From: a bacterium
GTDB lineage: Bacteria; Armatimonadota; Fimbriimonadia; Fimbriimonadales; GBS-DC
DNA length: 13,677 bases
NCBI GenBank assembly: GCA_029335935.2
Contig: JARJMV020000264.1
Span: 1-13,677, forward strand
Direction: 5' to 3'
Positions 1 through 6,823 of the stretch are shown piece by piece. The translations under genes were made by a program, and so were the position numbers. Under the pieces are notes generated by a model. The model was not told the DNA's origin and did not search any database. It saw only the letters and a list, made by a program, of their open reading frames with translations. Numbering within the stretch: position 1 is the first letter of the stretch; the number at the start of each line of letters is the position of its first letter.

Positions 1-217
1 TGATAGTGCCGCGCGGCGTCGGCAAGGCGTGTTTGGGCGAGTCGAACAGCTGGGTGTTCGTCGGGATAAAGTTCGCATTTATCACGCTACCGTCTACAGG
101 GCTGAGTGCGCACACGCGGTCGTTCGTCCAGTCGGGAATTAGCAGGAACGATTGTTGACTGTAGCCTGCTCCTACCAGCATACAGCTCAGCGCCAAGTAA
201 AACACGAATCGTTTCAT
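1..217 (-). CDS. Secreted protein of unknown function, N-terminal part only
   Basis: Reading the minus strand from an ATG at 217 gives 72 codons that run off the left edge without a stop. The first 20 or so residues (MKRFVFYLALSCMLVGAGYS) form a classic signal peptide: a basic N-terminus, a hydrophobic core and a small-residue cleavage zone, so the product should be exported. The mature part begins QQSFLLIPDWTNDRVCALS and continues with DGSVINANFIP. This style resembles secreted beta-propeller proteins that report 'navigate and plot' type repeats, but too little is present to name a family. The start is supported by GGAGG at 227-231, nine bases before the ATG, and by TATAAT at 238-243. An upstream ATG at 225 is in another frame and hits a stop after three codons. 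The gene is too short inside the window to judge function; existence of the exported ORF is fairly certain. Confidence 0.75.
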   Translation of the reverse strand, partial: MKRFVFYLALSCMLVGAGYSQQSFLLIPDWTNDRVCALSPVDGSVINANFIPTNTQLFDSPKHALPTPRGTI

Positions 218-237
218 CCTTTCATGCCTCCACCATG

Positions 238-243
238 ATTATA
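238..243 (-). promoter_or_regulatory. -10 box for the left-edge secreted protein gene
   Basis: The minus strand reads a perfect TATAAT here. A start of transcription about seven bases on (near 231) would place the GGAGG at 227-231 at the very 5' end of the mRNA, giving a leader of only about 14 bases. A weak -35 (TTCCGA, 260-265) lies 16 bases upstream. The -10 match is exact; the -35 is poor. Confidence 0.5.
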
Positions 244-360
244 GCCCAATTGCTGAAAATCGGAATGATTTGGTGATTGACCTCTCAGTTTGTGCCGAAA
301 AGGAGGGTGTCGGTATTCCTGAATGGGCGCTCTGAACTACGCTTAGGGTTTAACTTAGGC

Positions 361-735
361 ATGCGACCTATCTCGGAGTGCATTGTGTTTCTGCCTGCGC
401 CGAACTGGGCGGCAACACGCGCGTTTTACGAGGGCGTGTTGGGACTGCGCGTGGCGTTGGAGCAGCCCGACTGCGTGATTTATCAGGTTTCGGGCGCGGC
501 GTACATCGGCTTTTGCCAACGCGCCGAGACGCCTCAACCTGCCGAGCGCGTCATCCTCACGCTGGTCTCACCTGAGGTGGACGCTTGGCACGACCATCTG
601 CAGGCGCACGGCGCGGAAATCACCAAACCGCCCGCCTACAACGAGCGCTATCGCATCTATCATCTGTTTGCACGCGACCCGAACGGCTATCTGATCGAGA
701 TTCAGCGGTTCGACGACCCGCGCTGGGGCGGTTAG
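361..735 (+). CDS. VOC superfamily (glyoxalase/bleomycin-resistance fold) protein
   Basis: A 124-residue protein with the paired beta-alpha-beta-beta-beta layout of the vicinal oxygen chelate superfamily. The N-terminal half holds the typical helix with RAFYEGVLGLRV (about residues 20-31) and the C-terminal half ends in the family signature FARDPNGYLIEIQRF (about residues 103-117). The His before that block and the Glu in LIEIQ are the positions usually used for metal binding; the usual N-terminal His ligand is not obvious (the protein begins MRPISECIVFLP), so metal binding is uncertain. Members are isomerases, lyases, dioxygenases or binding proteins; the substrate cannot be told from sequence. 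The ATG at 361 fits the fold's start. The frame is open back to a TTG at 277 but those 28 residues do not look like the family. An AGGAGG at 301-306 has no start codon at a good distance. The stop overlaps the stop of the convergent symporter gene. Confidence 0.8.
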   Translation: MRPISECIVFLPAPNWAATRAFYEGVLGLRVALEQPDCVIYQVSGAAYIGFCQRAETPQPAERVILTLVSPEVDAWHDHLQAHGAEITKPPAYNERYRIYHLFARDPNGYLIEIQRFDDPRWGG

Positions 736-1616
736 GCGGCAGGCTCCGCGGTCGCCTCAGGCGCACGCCTGCCAAAATAGTAAATCATAAACGCGCCTGT
801 GGCAAACATAATCAGGCTGTAGACCGCCGCCGGAATCGACATCGTGGGCTGTTTCAGGATGGCGCTGGCGATAAAGATTGCCAAAGTGCCGTTCTGGATG
901 CCGCCCTCGATGGAAATCGTAATCGCTTGCTTGAGCGGCAGGCGGAACAGCCGCGCCACACTGTAGCCCATTAGCAGCGTCAGCACATTCAGCGCGAACA
1001 TCGAGACGCCCACCTGCTGGAAGTGTGAGCCGATGTTCTCACGGTCTTGCAGCACCGCGCCCAGTACGGCAATCGCGATGAAGATGGTGGACAGGATACG
1101 CACGGGATGCTCCGCCTTGAACGCCAACTGCGGTCGGCGCGCCCGAATGAGCATCCCTATCGAGACAGGTACCAGAATAATCAGCCCCACTTGCACTACC
1201 GTGCGCAGCACAGGCAGTTGTATCGTCGTCGTTTCGCCCAGAAAGTGCGCCAGCGAGAGGTTGATTAATATCGGCGTCGTGAGAATCACCAGCAGGCTGT
1301 TGAAGGCAGTGAGCGTTACGCCGAGCGCCACATCGCCCCGCGAGAGGTAGGTAATCAGGTTCGCCGTCGCGCCTGCAGGACACAACGCCAGAATCATCAC
1401 GCCAACCGCAAGCGCAGGCTCCATCGGGAACACTTTCGCCACCAAAAAGCCCATCACGGGCAACAACGCCATCTGGCACATCAGCCCCACGAGGAACGCT
1501 TTGGGGAAAATCACCACGCGCAAGAAATCGTAGCGGGTGAGCGTCAGCCCCAAGCCCAGCATAATCACCGCCAGCGCCAACGGCAGCACGATGTTGGTGA
1601 AGAGGTTCGATTCCAT
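732..1616 (-). CDS. Bile acid:sodium symporter (BASS) family transporter
   Basis: A 294-residue, very hydrophobic protein with about nine to ten membrane segments and short loops, the usual size for bacterial BASS transporters. Two conserved sodium-site regions are visible: CPAGATAN at residues 79-86, followed by LSRGDVALGVTLTAFNSLL, and EGGIQNGTLA at residues 237-246 with Glu237, Gln241 and Asn242. These sit in the two discontinuous crossing helices of the family. It should import an organic anion with Na+ across the inner membrane; relatives carry bile acids, pantoate, pyruvate or other 2-keto acids, so the substrate is open. The last residues (RRAPEATAEPAA) form a short cytoplasmic tail. 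The ATG at 1616 lies about 13 bases after GGAGA, a weak ribosome site. It converges on the VOC gene with a four-base overlap and has no partner gene upstream, so it is probably monocistronic. Confidence 0.88.
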   Translation of the reverse strand: MESNLFTNIVLPLALAVIMLGLGLTLTRYDFLRVVIFPKAFLVGLMCQMALLPVMGFLVAKVFPMEPALAVGVMILALCPAGATANLITYLSRGDVALGVTLTAFNSLLVILTTPILINLSLAHFLGETTTIQLPVLRTVVQVGLIILVPVSIGMLIRARRPQLAFKAEHPVRILSTIFIAIAVLGAVLQDRENIGSHFQQVGVSMFALNVLTLLMGYSVARLFRLPLKQAITISIEGGIQNGTLAIFIASAILKQPTMSIPAAVYSLIMFATGAFMIYYFGRRAPEATAEPAA

Positions 1617-1747
1617 ACAAACGACAATTCTCCGCAGATGCGCAAACCCCTGCAGGCATACTCAACAGTCTCAACAAACTAAGATAAGTTGCACAGGCAT
1701 CATAGTCGCCTCGCCATCCTGCACGATAGGCAGGGCTTCCACGCGAC

Positions 1748-1788
1748 ACTTTTGGGATTGGGCAGACAGGCGTCTGCTCCCTAAAAGT
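1748..1788. repeat. Imperfect 41-bp palindrome
   Basis: The arms ACTTTTGGG (1748-1756) and CCCTAAAAGT (1779-1788) pair with one bulged base, and inside them GCAGAC (1762-1767) pairs with GTCTGC (1772-1777) around an AGGC loop. The two stems are separated by a small internal loop. There is no T-run after either arm, so a plain intrinsic terminator is unlikely. It could be a copy of a dispersed intergenic palindrome or an operator; neither can be shown from one copy. Confidence 0.5.
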
Positions 1789-1966
1789 CTGAACCGAAGG
1801 CAGTTCGAGAACTTACCTCCATCCTCCCTGTGAGGGTACAAATTGGAGTTCACCAGCGCATTGACGCATGAGGGCGCGATACCGTTCGTAGTGTCAGCAA
1901 GTGTGACATAGCACGCCGCCGTTCTCGATGTCGTGAGTGTCGCGTGTCTTGAACCTCCTCCTTTAG

Positions 1967-2034
1967 GTTCCCCCTACGCAGTAGGGGGAACTGTGCCTTG
2001 CATCAAACGGTTCCCCCTGCACGCAGGGGGAACC
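1967..2034. repeat. Two tandem near-identical hairpins, 42-bp period
   Basis: Hairpin 1: GTTCCCCCTAC (1967-1977), loop GCA, GTAGGGGGAAC (1981-1991), a perfect 11-bp stem. Hairpin 2: GGTTCCCCCTG (2009-2019), loop CACG, CAGGGGGAACC (2024-2034), also 11 bp. The two units are direct repeats of each other apart from the bases next to the loops, start 42 bp apart and are separated by 17 bases. Because the arms are nearly the same, the left arm of one can also pair with the right arm of the other. They lie downstream of flhA on its strand. Neither is followed by a T-run, so they may stabilise the 3' end of the operon mRNA or belong to a REP-like repeat family rather than act as classical terminators. 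Confidence 0.7.
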
Positions 2035-2064
2035 TGCGGAGGGGGTGCATAACACTCACTCACC

Positions 2065-2178
2065 GACGCCACAAGTGGCGTTGCACCAGCGTTGTGTTGG
2101 TCGGCGGGGACGCCGACGCGAGGCTCATGACGCTCAGACGCGCGAATCCCACACAAGACACCCGAGAGGACAGCCTCT
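2065..2178. repeat. Three further GC-rich hairpins after the flhA stop
   Basis: ACGCCA (2066-2071), loop CAAG, TGGCGT (2076-2081); GTCGGCG (2100-2106), loop GGGA, CGCCGAC (2111-2117); and AGAGG (2165-2169), loop ACAG, CCTCT (2174-2178). Each stem is perfect but short (6, 7 and 5 bp). Together with the two larger hairpins to the left they make five stem-loops in about 210 bp directly after the flhA stop codon, where a transcript end is expected. None has a following T-run. Confidence 0.5.
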
Positions 2179-2186
2179 ACGCACTC

Positions 2187-4283
2187 TCACGCTGCAGCGA
2201 CGGCGACGCCCAGCGCCTCGGCTCGGCGGATTTGCTCCACAATCTCGATGTTCGTGTTCGGCGCGATTTCGTGGTAGGCAATCACATGCACTTGAGGCAG
2301 CTCCGCGCCCAGCAGTTTGCGTATGGGCAAACGCAGGTTGCCCGCGCATGCCAGCACCGGCAGGTAGCCACGCGCGGTCATCTGTTGCGCGTGCTGAGCA
2401 ATCGCCTGCAGCAGCGCGCGGCTGGTTTCCAAATCCACGCCCAGCACGGCGCCGTTGGGGGTCGGCTCCACGCGCTCGCGCAGTTGCGCCTCCAGCGCAG
2501 GTTCCAGCGCCATCAGGCGCAGCTTGCCGTCGGGCGATTGCAGGCGGTGGGTAATCGTGCGTGCGAGCGCGGCGCGAGCGTACTCGCCCAACGCCTCCCC
2601 ATCGCGCGTGCGCCCCGCATGGTCGCCCAGCGTCTCCAGAACCGTCTCCAAGTCACGAATAGGCACGCCCTCACGCAGCAGATGTTGCAGCACCTTCTGC
2701 ACCTCGCCCAGCGTGAGCAGGTCGGGTACGACCTCCTGCACCACCACAGGGTTATGCTCTTTGAGGTTGTCCAGCAGTTGCTGCACTTCGGCGCGTCCGA
2801 GCAGTTCGGCGGCGTGGCGGCGCACAATCTCGGTCAGGTGCGTGGCGACGACGGCGGTCGGCTCCACGACGGTGTAGCCCAGACGCTGGGCAGTCTCGCG
2901 CAGGTGTGGCTCGATCCAGTACGCACGCATGCCGAACACGGGTTCGGTGGTCGCGACGCCCTCGATGGGGGGCGAGTCGGCGCTGGGGGGCATCGCGAGT
3001 AGCATGCGTGGTTGCGCCTCCGCTTGCGCCACCGTCTCGCCCCGAATCTTGATTTGGTACTGCATCGGACGCAGGCGCACATTGTCGCGCACGCGCACCG
3101 ACGGCATCACGAAGCCCAAATCGGTCGCCAACTGCCGTCGTATCGCCGCGATGCGCTCCAGCAGGTCGCCTTTCTGGTTTGGATCGACCAGTGGCATCAG
3201 CCCGTAGCCGATTTCGAGTTCAATTGCGTCCACCTTGAGCATCGGCAGCACAGCTTCGGGTCCTGTGGGCAGTGGCTGGGCAGGCTCTTCAGACGGCTCA
3301 GGCTCCGTCGGTTGCGGCAGCAGGTTCACGCGCGTCGCTAGGTAGCCCAAGCCGAACAGCGCCGCGCCCACCACCACAAACTGGAACTTGGGGAAGCCCG
3401 GTACCAGCGACAGGAACGCAATCGCGCCGCCGGCTGCCATCAACACGCGCGGGTACTGCAACACCTGCCCCACCACATCTTGCCCCATCGCCTGTTCAGT
3501 GGAGGCGCGGGTGACCAGCAAGCCTGTGGCGGTGGAGATGAGCAGCGCGGGAATCTGCGCCACCAAGCCCTCGCCGACCGTGAGCAGCGTGTAGGTTTGC
3601 AACACCGTCATCGCGTCGCCCTGCCCGCGCAGGAACCCCACGGCGAACCCGCCGATGATGTTAATCAGAATAATCAGTATCGCGGCAATTGCGTCGCCTT
3701 TGACGAATTTGCTCGCGCCGTCCATCGCCCCGTAAAAATCGGCTTCCAGCTCAATCGCGCGGCGGCGACGCTTGGCTTCCTCTTGATTGATTAGCCCTGC
3801 GTTCAGGTCGGCGTCGATTGCCATCTGCTTGCCGGGCATCGCGTCGAGGGTGAAGCGCGCGGCGACCTCCGCCACGCGCCCTGCGCCGTTCGTAATCACC
3901 ACGAACTGCACGACCACCAATATCAAGAACGCCACCACGCCCACCACGAAGTCGCCCCCCACCACGAACTGCCCGAAGGTCTCAATCACCTTGCCCGCGC
4001 TGCCCGTACCCAAGATTAACTTCGTGGCGACGATGCTCAGCGCAAGCCGAAACAGCGTGGTCACCAACAGCAACGCGGGAAACACCGAGAACTGCAGCGG
4101 GTTCGTGATGTTGACCGCCATCAGCGCAATCACAATCGACGCGGCGAAGTTGAACACGATGAAAGTGTCCAGCATCCACTTGGGCATTGGCAGAATCAGC
4201 ATCGTGACCACGACAAGGATTGCCAGCGCAATCATCAAGTCGGAGTTGCGCAACGCCCGGGTTAGCCAGTTCGCCCACGCCAT
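2187..4283 (-). CDS. flhA: Flagellar type III export apparatus protein FlhA
   Basis: FlhA is the large inner-membrane subunit of the flagellar export gate; its cytoplasmic ring docks chaperone-substrate complexes and its membrane part couples proton flow to export. The 698 residues are normal length. Residues about 15-320 hold the eight predicted membrane helices. Between helices 4 and 5 is the complete FHIPEP signature, RVAEVAARFTLDAMPGKQM (136-154) followed by AIDAD. Asp197 in KFVKGDAIA matches the conserved charged residue essential in Salmonella FlhA (D208). An acidic/proline linker (about 335-355) leads to the cytoplasmic domain, which ends AYHEIAPNTNIEIVEQI, typical of FlhA rather than of virulence-type SctV. 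ATG at 4283 has no clear Shine-Dalgarno sequence; it lies 49 bp after the pilT-like stop, so translation probably depends on the operon mRNA. No other flagellar gene is in the window. Confidence 0.95.
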   Translation of the reverse strand: MAWANWLTRALRNSDLMIALAILVVVTMLILPMPKWMLDTFIVFNFAASIVIALMAVNITNPLQFSVFPALLLVTTLFRLALSIVATKLILGTGSAGKVIETFGQFVVGGDFVVGVVAFLILVVVQFVVITNGAGRVAEVAARFTLDAMPGKQMAIDADLNAGLINQEEAKRRRRAIELEADFYGAMDGASKFVKGDAIAAILIILINIIGGFAVGFLRGQGDAMTVLQTYTLLTVGEGLVAQIPALLISTATGLLVTRASTEQAMGQDVVGQVLQYPRVLMAAGGAIAFLSLVPGFPKFQFVVVGAALFGLGYLATRVNLLPQPTEPEPSEEPAQPLPTGPEAVLPMLKVDAIELEIGYGLMPLVDPNQKGDLLERIAAIRRQLATDLGFVMPSVRVRDNVRLRPMQYQIKIRGETVAQAEAQPRMLLAMPPSADSPPIEGVATTEPVFGMRAYWIEPHLRETAQRLGYTVVEPTAVVATHLTEIVRRHAAELLGRAEVQQLLDNLKEHNPVVVQEVVPDLLTLGEVQKVLQHLLREGVPIRDLETVLETLGDHAGRTRDGEALGEYARAALARTITHRLQSPDGKLRLMALEPALEAQLRERVEPTPNGAVLGVDLETSRALLQAIAQHAQQMTARGYLPVLACAGNLRLPIRKLLGAELPQVHVIAYHEIAPNTNIEIVEQIRRAEALGVAVAAA

Positions 4284-4332
4284 ACTGAGGGGATTATCGG
4301 CGTTTCGGGCAGCGTTTTGTATTCCGAGTGGG

Positions 4333-5421
4333 CTACATCCGTCGCAGCATCTGGCGCAGCTCGGAGTGGATGCCCGCGTAGTTCATCGCTTCTTCAGGCG
4401 TGATGAGCTGTTTCTGCACATACCGATATAGGCACTGGTTCATCGTGCGCATGCCCCAGTGTTCACCCTCGCGGATGGCGTGATAGATTTCGCCGATGTG
4501 TCCATCTTCGATCATCTTCTCGACGGTCGGCGTATTGATCATAATCTCCACTGCGGCGATGCGCCCCTGACCTCCCGCACGCGGCACGAGCTTCTGCGCC
4601 ACAATCCCGCGCAGCGTGTTCGCCAAGCGTTGCAGAATGTGTTTCTTCTCTTCGGGGGGGAACATATTTACGATACGGTCCATCGTCTCATACGCGCTGG
4701 GCGTGTGGACCGTGGAGAACACTAAGTGTCCCGTCTCAGCGGCTTGCATACAGGCGTGCATCGTCTCCACATCGCGCATCTCGCCAATCAGATTGATGTC
4801 GGGGCTTTCACGCACCACTGAGCGCATCGCGTCGATGAACGACTCGGTGTCGATGCCCACCTCGCGCTGGCTCACGATGGAGAGCTTGTCGGTATGGACA
4901 AACTCGATGGGGTCTTCGATAGTCACGATATGCCCGCGTCGCGTCTCGTTGATGAGGTCGATCATCGCCGCCAGCGAGGTCGATTTACCAGAGCCGGTGG
5001 GACCCGTGACCAGCACCAGCCCCTGTCGGTACTGGGTCAGCCCTGCCAGCACGCGCGGGATTTCAGGCTCTTCGGGCCACAGCTCCTCCAGTTTCCAGTG
5101 TTGGAGTGGGATGAGGCGGAAGACCCCTGCCACCGATTGCCGCTGCATATACACATTGGCGCGGATGCGACACACATCCTCCACAGTGAACGCCAAGTCG
5201 ATTGCCATGCGATGTTCGAACTTGGCGATTTGTTCGTGGCTCATGTGCGAGAAGCACAAGTCGCGCGATTGGCTGTTGGTGAGCGGCTCCAACGCTTGCT
5301 CGAAGGGGGTAATCTTGCCGTGCAGGCGCATCACGGGGCGCGCACCCGATTTGATGAAGATGTCGGACGCACGCAGCTCGTACGCGGTCTTAATCAAGTC
5401 GTCTAAGGTATAGCTCAGCAT
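4333..5421 (-). CDS. pilT: PilT/PilU-type pilus retraction ATPase
   Basis: A 362-residue cytoplasmic hexameric ATPase of the type II/IV secretion superfamily that drives retraction of type IV pili. The N-terminal PAS-like domain (1-100) starts with DDLIKTAYELRASDIFIKSG, close to the PilT 'ASDLHL' opening. The C-terminal RecA-like core has Walker A GPTGSGKST (140-148), the Asp box IVTIEDPIEF (165-174), Walker B LIGEMRD (211-217) and the His box GHLVFSTVHT (231-240). Length matches PilT (about 345-380) and excludes the longer PilB extension ATPases. The Walker B approach reads RESPDINLIGEMRD instead of the common DPDVILVGEMRD, so it could be a PilT2/PilU-like paralogue. ATG at 5421 follows GGAGG by seven bases, a strong site. 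It lies 14 bp after an unknown membrane-anchored protein and 49 bp before flhA on the same strand; other pilus genes are not in view. Confidence 0.9.
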   Translation of the reverse strand: MLSYTLDDLIKTAYELRASDIFIKSGARPVMRLHGKITPFEQALEPLTNSQSRDLCFSHMSHEQIAKFEHRMAIDLAFTVEDVCRIRANVYMQRQSVAGVFRLIPLQHWKLEELWPEEPEIPRVLAGLTQYRQGLVLVTGPTGSGKSTSLAAMIDLINETRRGHIVTIEDPIEFVHTDKLSIVSQREVGIDTESFIDAMRSVVRESPDINLIGEMRDVETMHACMQAAETGHLVFSTVHTPSAYETMDRIVNMFPPEEKKHILQRLANTLRGIVAQKLVPRAGGQGRIAAVEIMINTPTVEKMIEDGHIGEIYHAIREGEHWGMRTMNQCLYRYVQKQLITPEEAMNYAGIHSELRQMLRRM

Positions 5422-5435
5422 ACAGAGACCTCCAG

Positions 5436-6164
5436 CTAAAGTTCGGTTTCTGGTTGGACGGTTGTCGTGTCCGTTTGTCGCTTGAATAGTTTCGAGCTTA
5501 TCCAGAAGATTCCTGCCCCCCCAGCGAACGCCGCGATGAGAATCAGGCTAATTAGCCAGCCAGTAGGCGGGCGCGCGGGCGGGGCGAGGGGCGTCTCTGC
5601 CTGCGGTTTCGGCTCCGGGCGTTTGAGAGGGATTTCCAGCAGAGCAGGGTCGGGCGTGTGGATGTTAATCACGCTGCGCCACATGGCAGGCTCTGCGCTG
5701 GTCCACATATGTAGATGGGGCGTCGCATACTCGAAGTAGCCTGCATATTTCACTGCTTGAGGCAGTATCACATACACATGCACGACGGGCATGTCCGCGA
5801 ACGCGCGCGCGATGGGCGTGAGGTTCAGCGTGCCCTCCTGCAGGTTTACCAGTCCACCTGAGGCGAAGCTCGCTGTGGTCAGCAACTCGCTGGGTTTGGC
5901 GTTGCGCTTGAGGCTGTCGTCGGCAATCTCCACATACGACACACTGCGCTCTGACCACTGCGCGAACTGTTGTATCCGTTGGCGCACGGCGTCGTGGGGC
6001 ACGCGCTTGTCAAAAGTCCACGAAATCGGGTGTAAGCCGTCGGGCTGCACTTGAATCACGACCACCACATTCGGCGGGCGCGTCAAATCGGGCGCGGCGC
6101 CGGACTGTCCGAGCCCGATGCACGCCATCAGCCCAAGTATGCCGATTGCAAGGCGACGCCACAC
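5436..6164 (-). CDS. Membrane-anchored exported protein of unknown function, first gene of the pilT-flhA operon
   Basis: I do not recognise a family. From a GTG at 6164 the product has 242 residues. It begins MWRRLAIGILGLMACIGLGQ, a signal peptide or signal anchor. An extracytoplasmic domain of about 150 residues follows (roughly 25-178), predicted mixed alpha/beta, with no cysteine pairs or known motif. Then comes a Pro/Glu/Lys-rich linker (about 180-200, RPEPKPQAETPLAPPARPP), one membrane helix (about 202-222) and a short basic cytoplasmic tail (SSKLFKRQ...). The topology is therefore a periplasmic domain tethered by a C-terminal helix. The frame stays open to 6428, but that extension runs antisense through the ccmA-like gene and has no family look; the GTG is placed by the signal peptide and by the extended -10 just before it. 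The 14-bp gap to the pilT-like gene implies co-transcription and perhaps a role at the pilus or envelope; that is inference only. Confidence 0.75.
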   Translation of the reverse strand: MWRRLAIGILGLMACIGLGQSGAAPDLTRPPNVVVVIQVQPDGLHPISWTFDKRVPHDAVRQRIQQFAQWSERSVSYVEIADDSLKRNAKPSELLTTASFASGGLVNLQEGTLNLTPIARAFADMPVVHVYVILPQAVKYAGYFEYATPHLHMWTSAEPAMWRSVINIHTPDPALLEIPLKRPEPKPQAETPLAPPARPPTGWLISLILIAAFAGGAGIFWISSKLFKRQTDTTTVQPETEL

Positions 6165-6173
6165 GATAACCCG

Positions 6174-6182
6174 ATTATACCA
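6174..6182 (-). promoter_or_regulatory. Extended -10 promoter, nearly leaderless transcript
   Basis: The minus strand reads TGGTATAAT, an exact extended -10 (TGnTATAAT). No -35 box is visible at 16-18 bases upstream, which is usual for extended -10 promoters. Initiation about seven bases downstream (near 6167) would leave only about three bases before the GTG at 6164, and there is no Shine-Dalgarno sequence in between. The operon mRNA is thus predicted to be leaderless or nearly so. Confidence 0.6.
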
Positions 6183-6204
6183 CAGATGGGTACACTCTGT
6201 GCGG

Positions 6205-6822
6205 ATGCCGCAGTGGAGTTTGGAATGCCGACGGTTGGGCAAGCGGTTCGGCGAGCGGTGGGTGTTTCGCGGACTGGAGCTGCAAATCGCGTCAGGAACC
6301 GTGCTGGTGGCTCGCGGGGCGAACGGCTCGGGCAAGAGCACCTTCATCAAGTTGCTGGCAGGACTGCTCGCGCCGACGGAGGGCGAGATACGGCTGTTCC
6401 ACGCGGGGACTGTGATTGCCGACCGCACGCGCGCGCTGGGCTGGTGCGCGGCGGACGGCGCGCTCTATCGGGAGCTCACGGGCTACGAGCATCTGCGCTG
6501 GTGGGCGCAAACGCGCGGCTTGCCCGACCATCCCGACGCGCTGATGGCGCAGTTAGACCGCTTTGAGCTGGCGCACCGCGCCCACGAGTGGACGCGCGCC
6601 TACTCCACGGGCATGCGCCAGCGACTGCGGATGGCTATCGCCGCCTACGGCGAACCGCCACTGCTGCTGCTGGACGAACCCGACGCGGGGTTAGACCCGT
6701 CGGGACTGAAACTGTTGAAACAGGTGCTGGATGAGCAAGTCGGTCGTGGAATCGCAATCTTCGCCACCAATCGCGCCGAGTGCGCCGCGTGGGGGAGCCT
6801 CACGCTGGAGTTGGGCGCGTGA
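6205..6822 (+). CDS. ccmA: ABC transporter ATPase, CcmA-like (heme/cytochrome c maturation exporter)
   Basis: A 205-residue single nucleotide-binding domain, the compact size of CcmA. Walker A is GANGSGKST (38-46), the signature is YSTGMRQRL (133-141) and Walker B LLLLDEPDAGLD (153-164). The signature sequence is closer to ABC-2 exporters than to textbook CcmA (SAGQQRR), so the name rests largely on the CcmB-like membrane partner that follows at once. With CcmB it would form the inner-membrane ABC complex that supports heme delivery to c-type apocytochromes. Two oddities: the Q-loop region reads GWCAADGALY without Gln, and the switch His is replaced by Asn189 (FATNRAEC), so catalysis may be weak or asymmetric. 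ATG 6205 was chosen; GTG 6199 is possible. No ribosome site precedes either. It starts only 40 bp from the divergent operon; TACACT at 6191-6196 is a weak candidate -10. Confidence 0.7.
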   Translation: MPQWSLECRRLGKRFGERWVFRGLELQIASGTVLVARGANGSGKSTFIKLLAGLLAPTEGEIRLFHAGTVIADRTRALGWCAADGALYRELTGYEHLRWWAQTRGLPDHPDALMAQLDRFELAHRAHEWTRAYSTGMRQRLRMAIAAYGEPPLLLLDEPDAGLDPSGLKLLKQVLDEQVGRGIAIFATNRAECAAWGSLTLELGA

Positions 6823-6823
6823 A

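Larger units (their letters stand above)
1617..2186. other. Long non-coding intergenic stretch
   Basis: This 570-bp gap lies between the start of the BASS gene and the stop of flhA. No reading frame in it looks like a protein: the best candidates are a 60-codon minus frame at 1671-1853 with a GTG start and no ribosome site, which also crosses a palindrome, and plus-strand frames that are antisense to flhA. What it does contain is inverted-repeat structure: an imperfect palindrome at 1748-1788 and five hairpins between 1967 and 2178. The promoter of the BASS gene must also be here, but I see no clear -35/-10 pair. No tRNA or rRNA pattern was found. Confidence 0.6.

Noticed and set aside
277..360. 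N-terminal extension of the VOC protein from TTG
   Set aside because: The 28 added residues are unlike the fold's start, and the AGGAGG inside it is not at a working distance from a start in frame.
1671..1853. 60-codon minus-strand frame in the intergenic region
   Set aside because: GTG start without a ribosome site, crosses the 41-bp palindrome and resembles no protein.
1966..2034. CRISPR-like pair of repeats
   Set aside because: Only two units, 17-base spacing, imperfect identity and no cas genes; better described as tandem hairpins.
1998..3002. 334-codon plus-strand frame across the flhA 3' half
   Set aside because: It is antisense to a clear FlhA, is rich in Gln, His and Arg, matches no family and has no ribosome site; long antisense frames are common in GC-rich genes.
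6165..6428. N-terminal extension of the operon lead gene
   Set aside because: It runs antisense through the ccmA-like gene and precedes a clear signal peptide that begins at the GTG.
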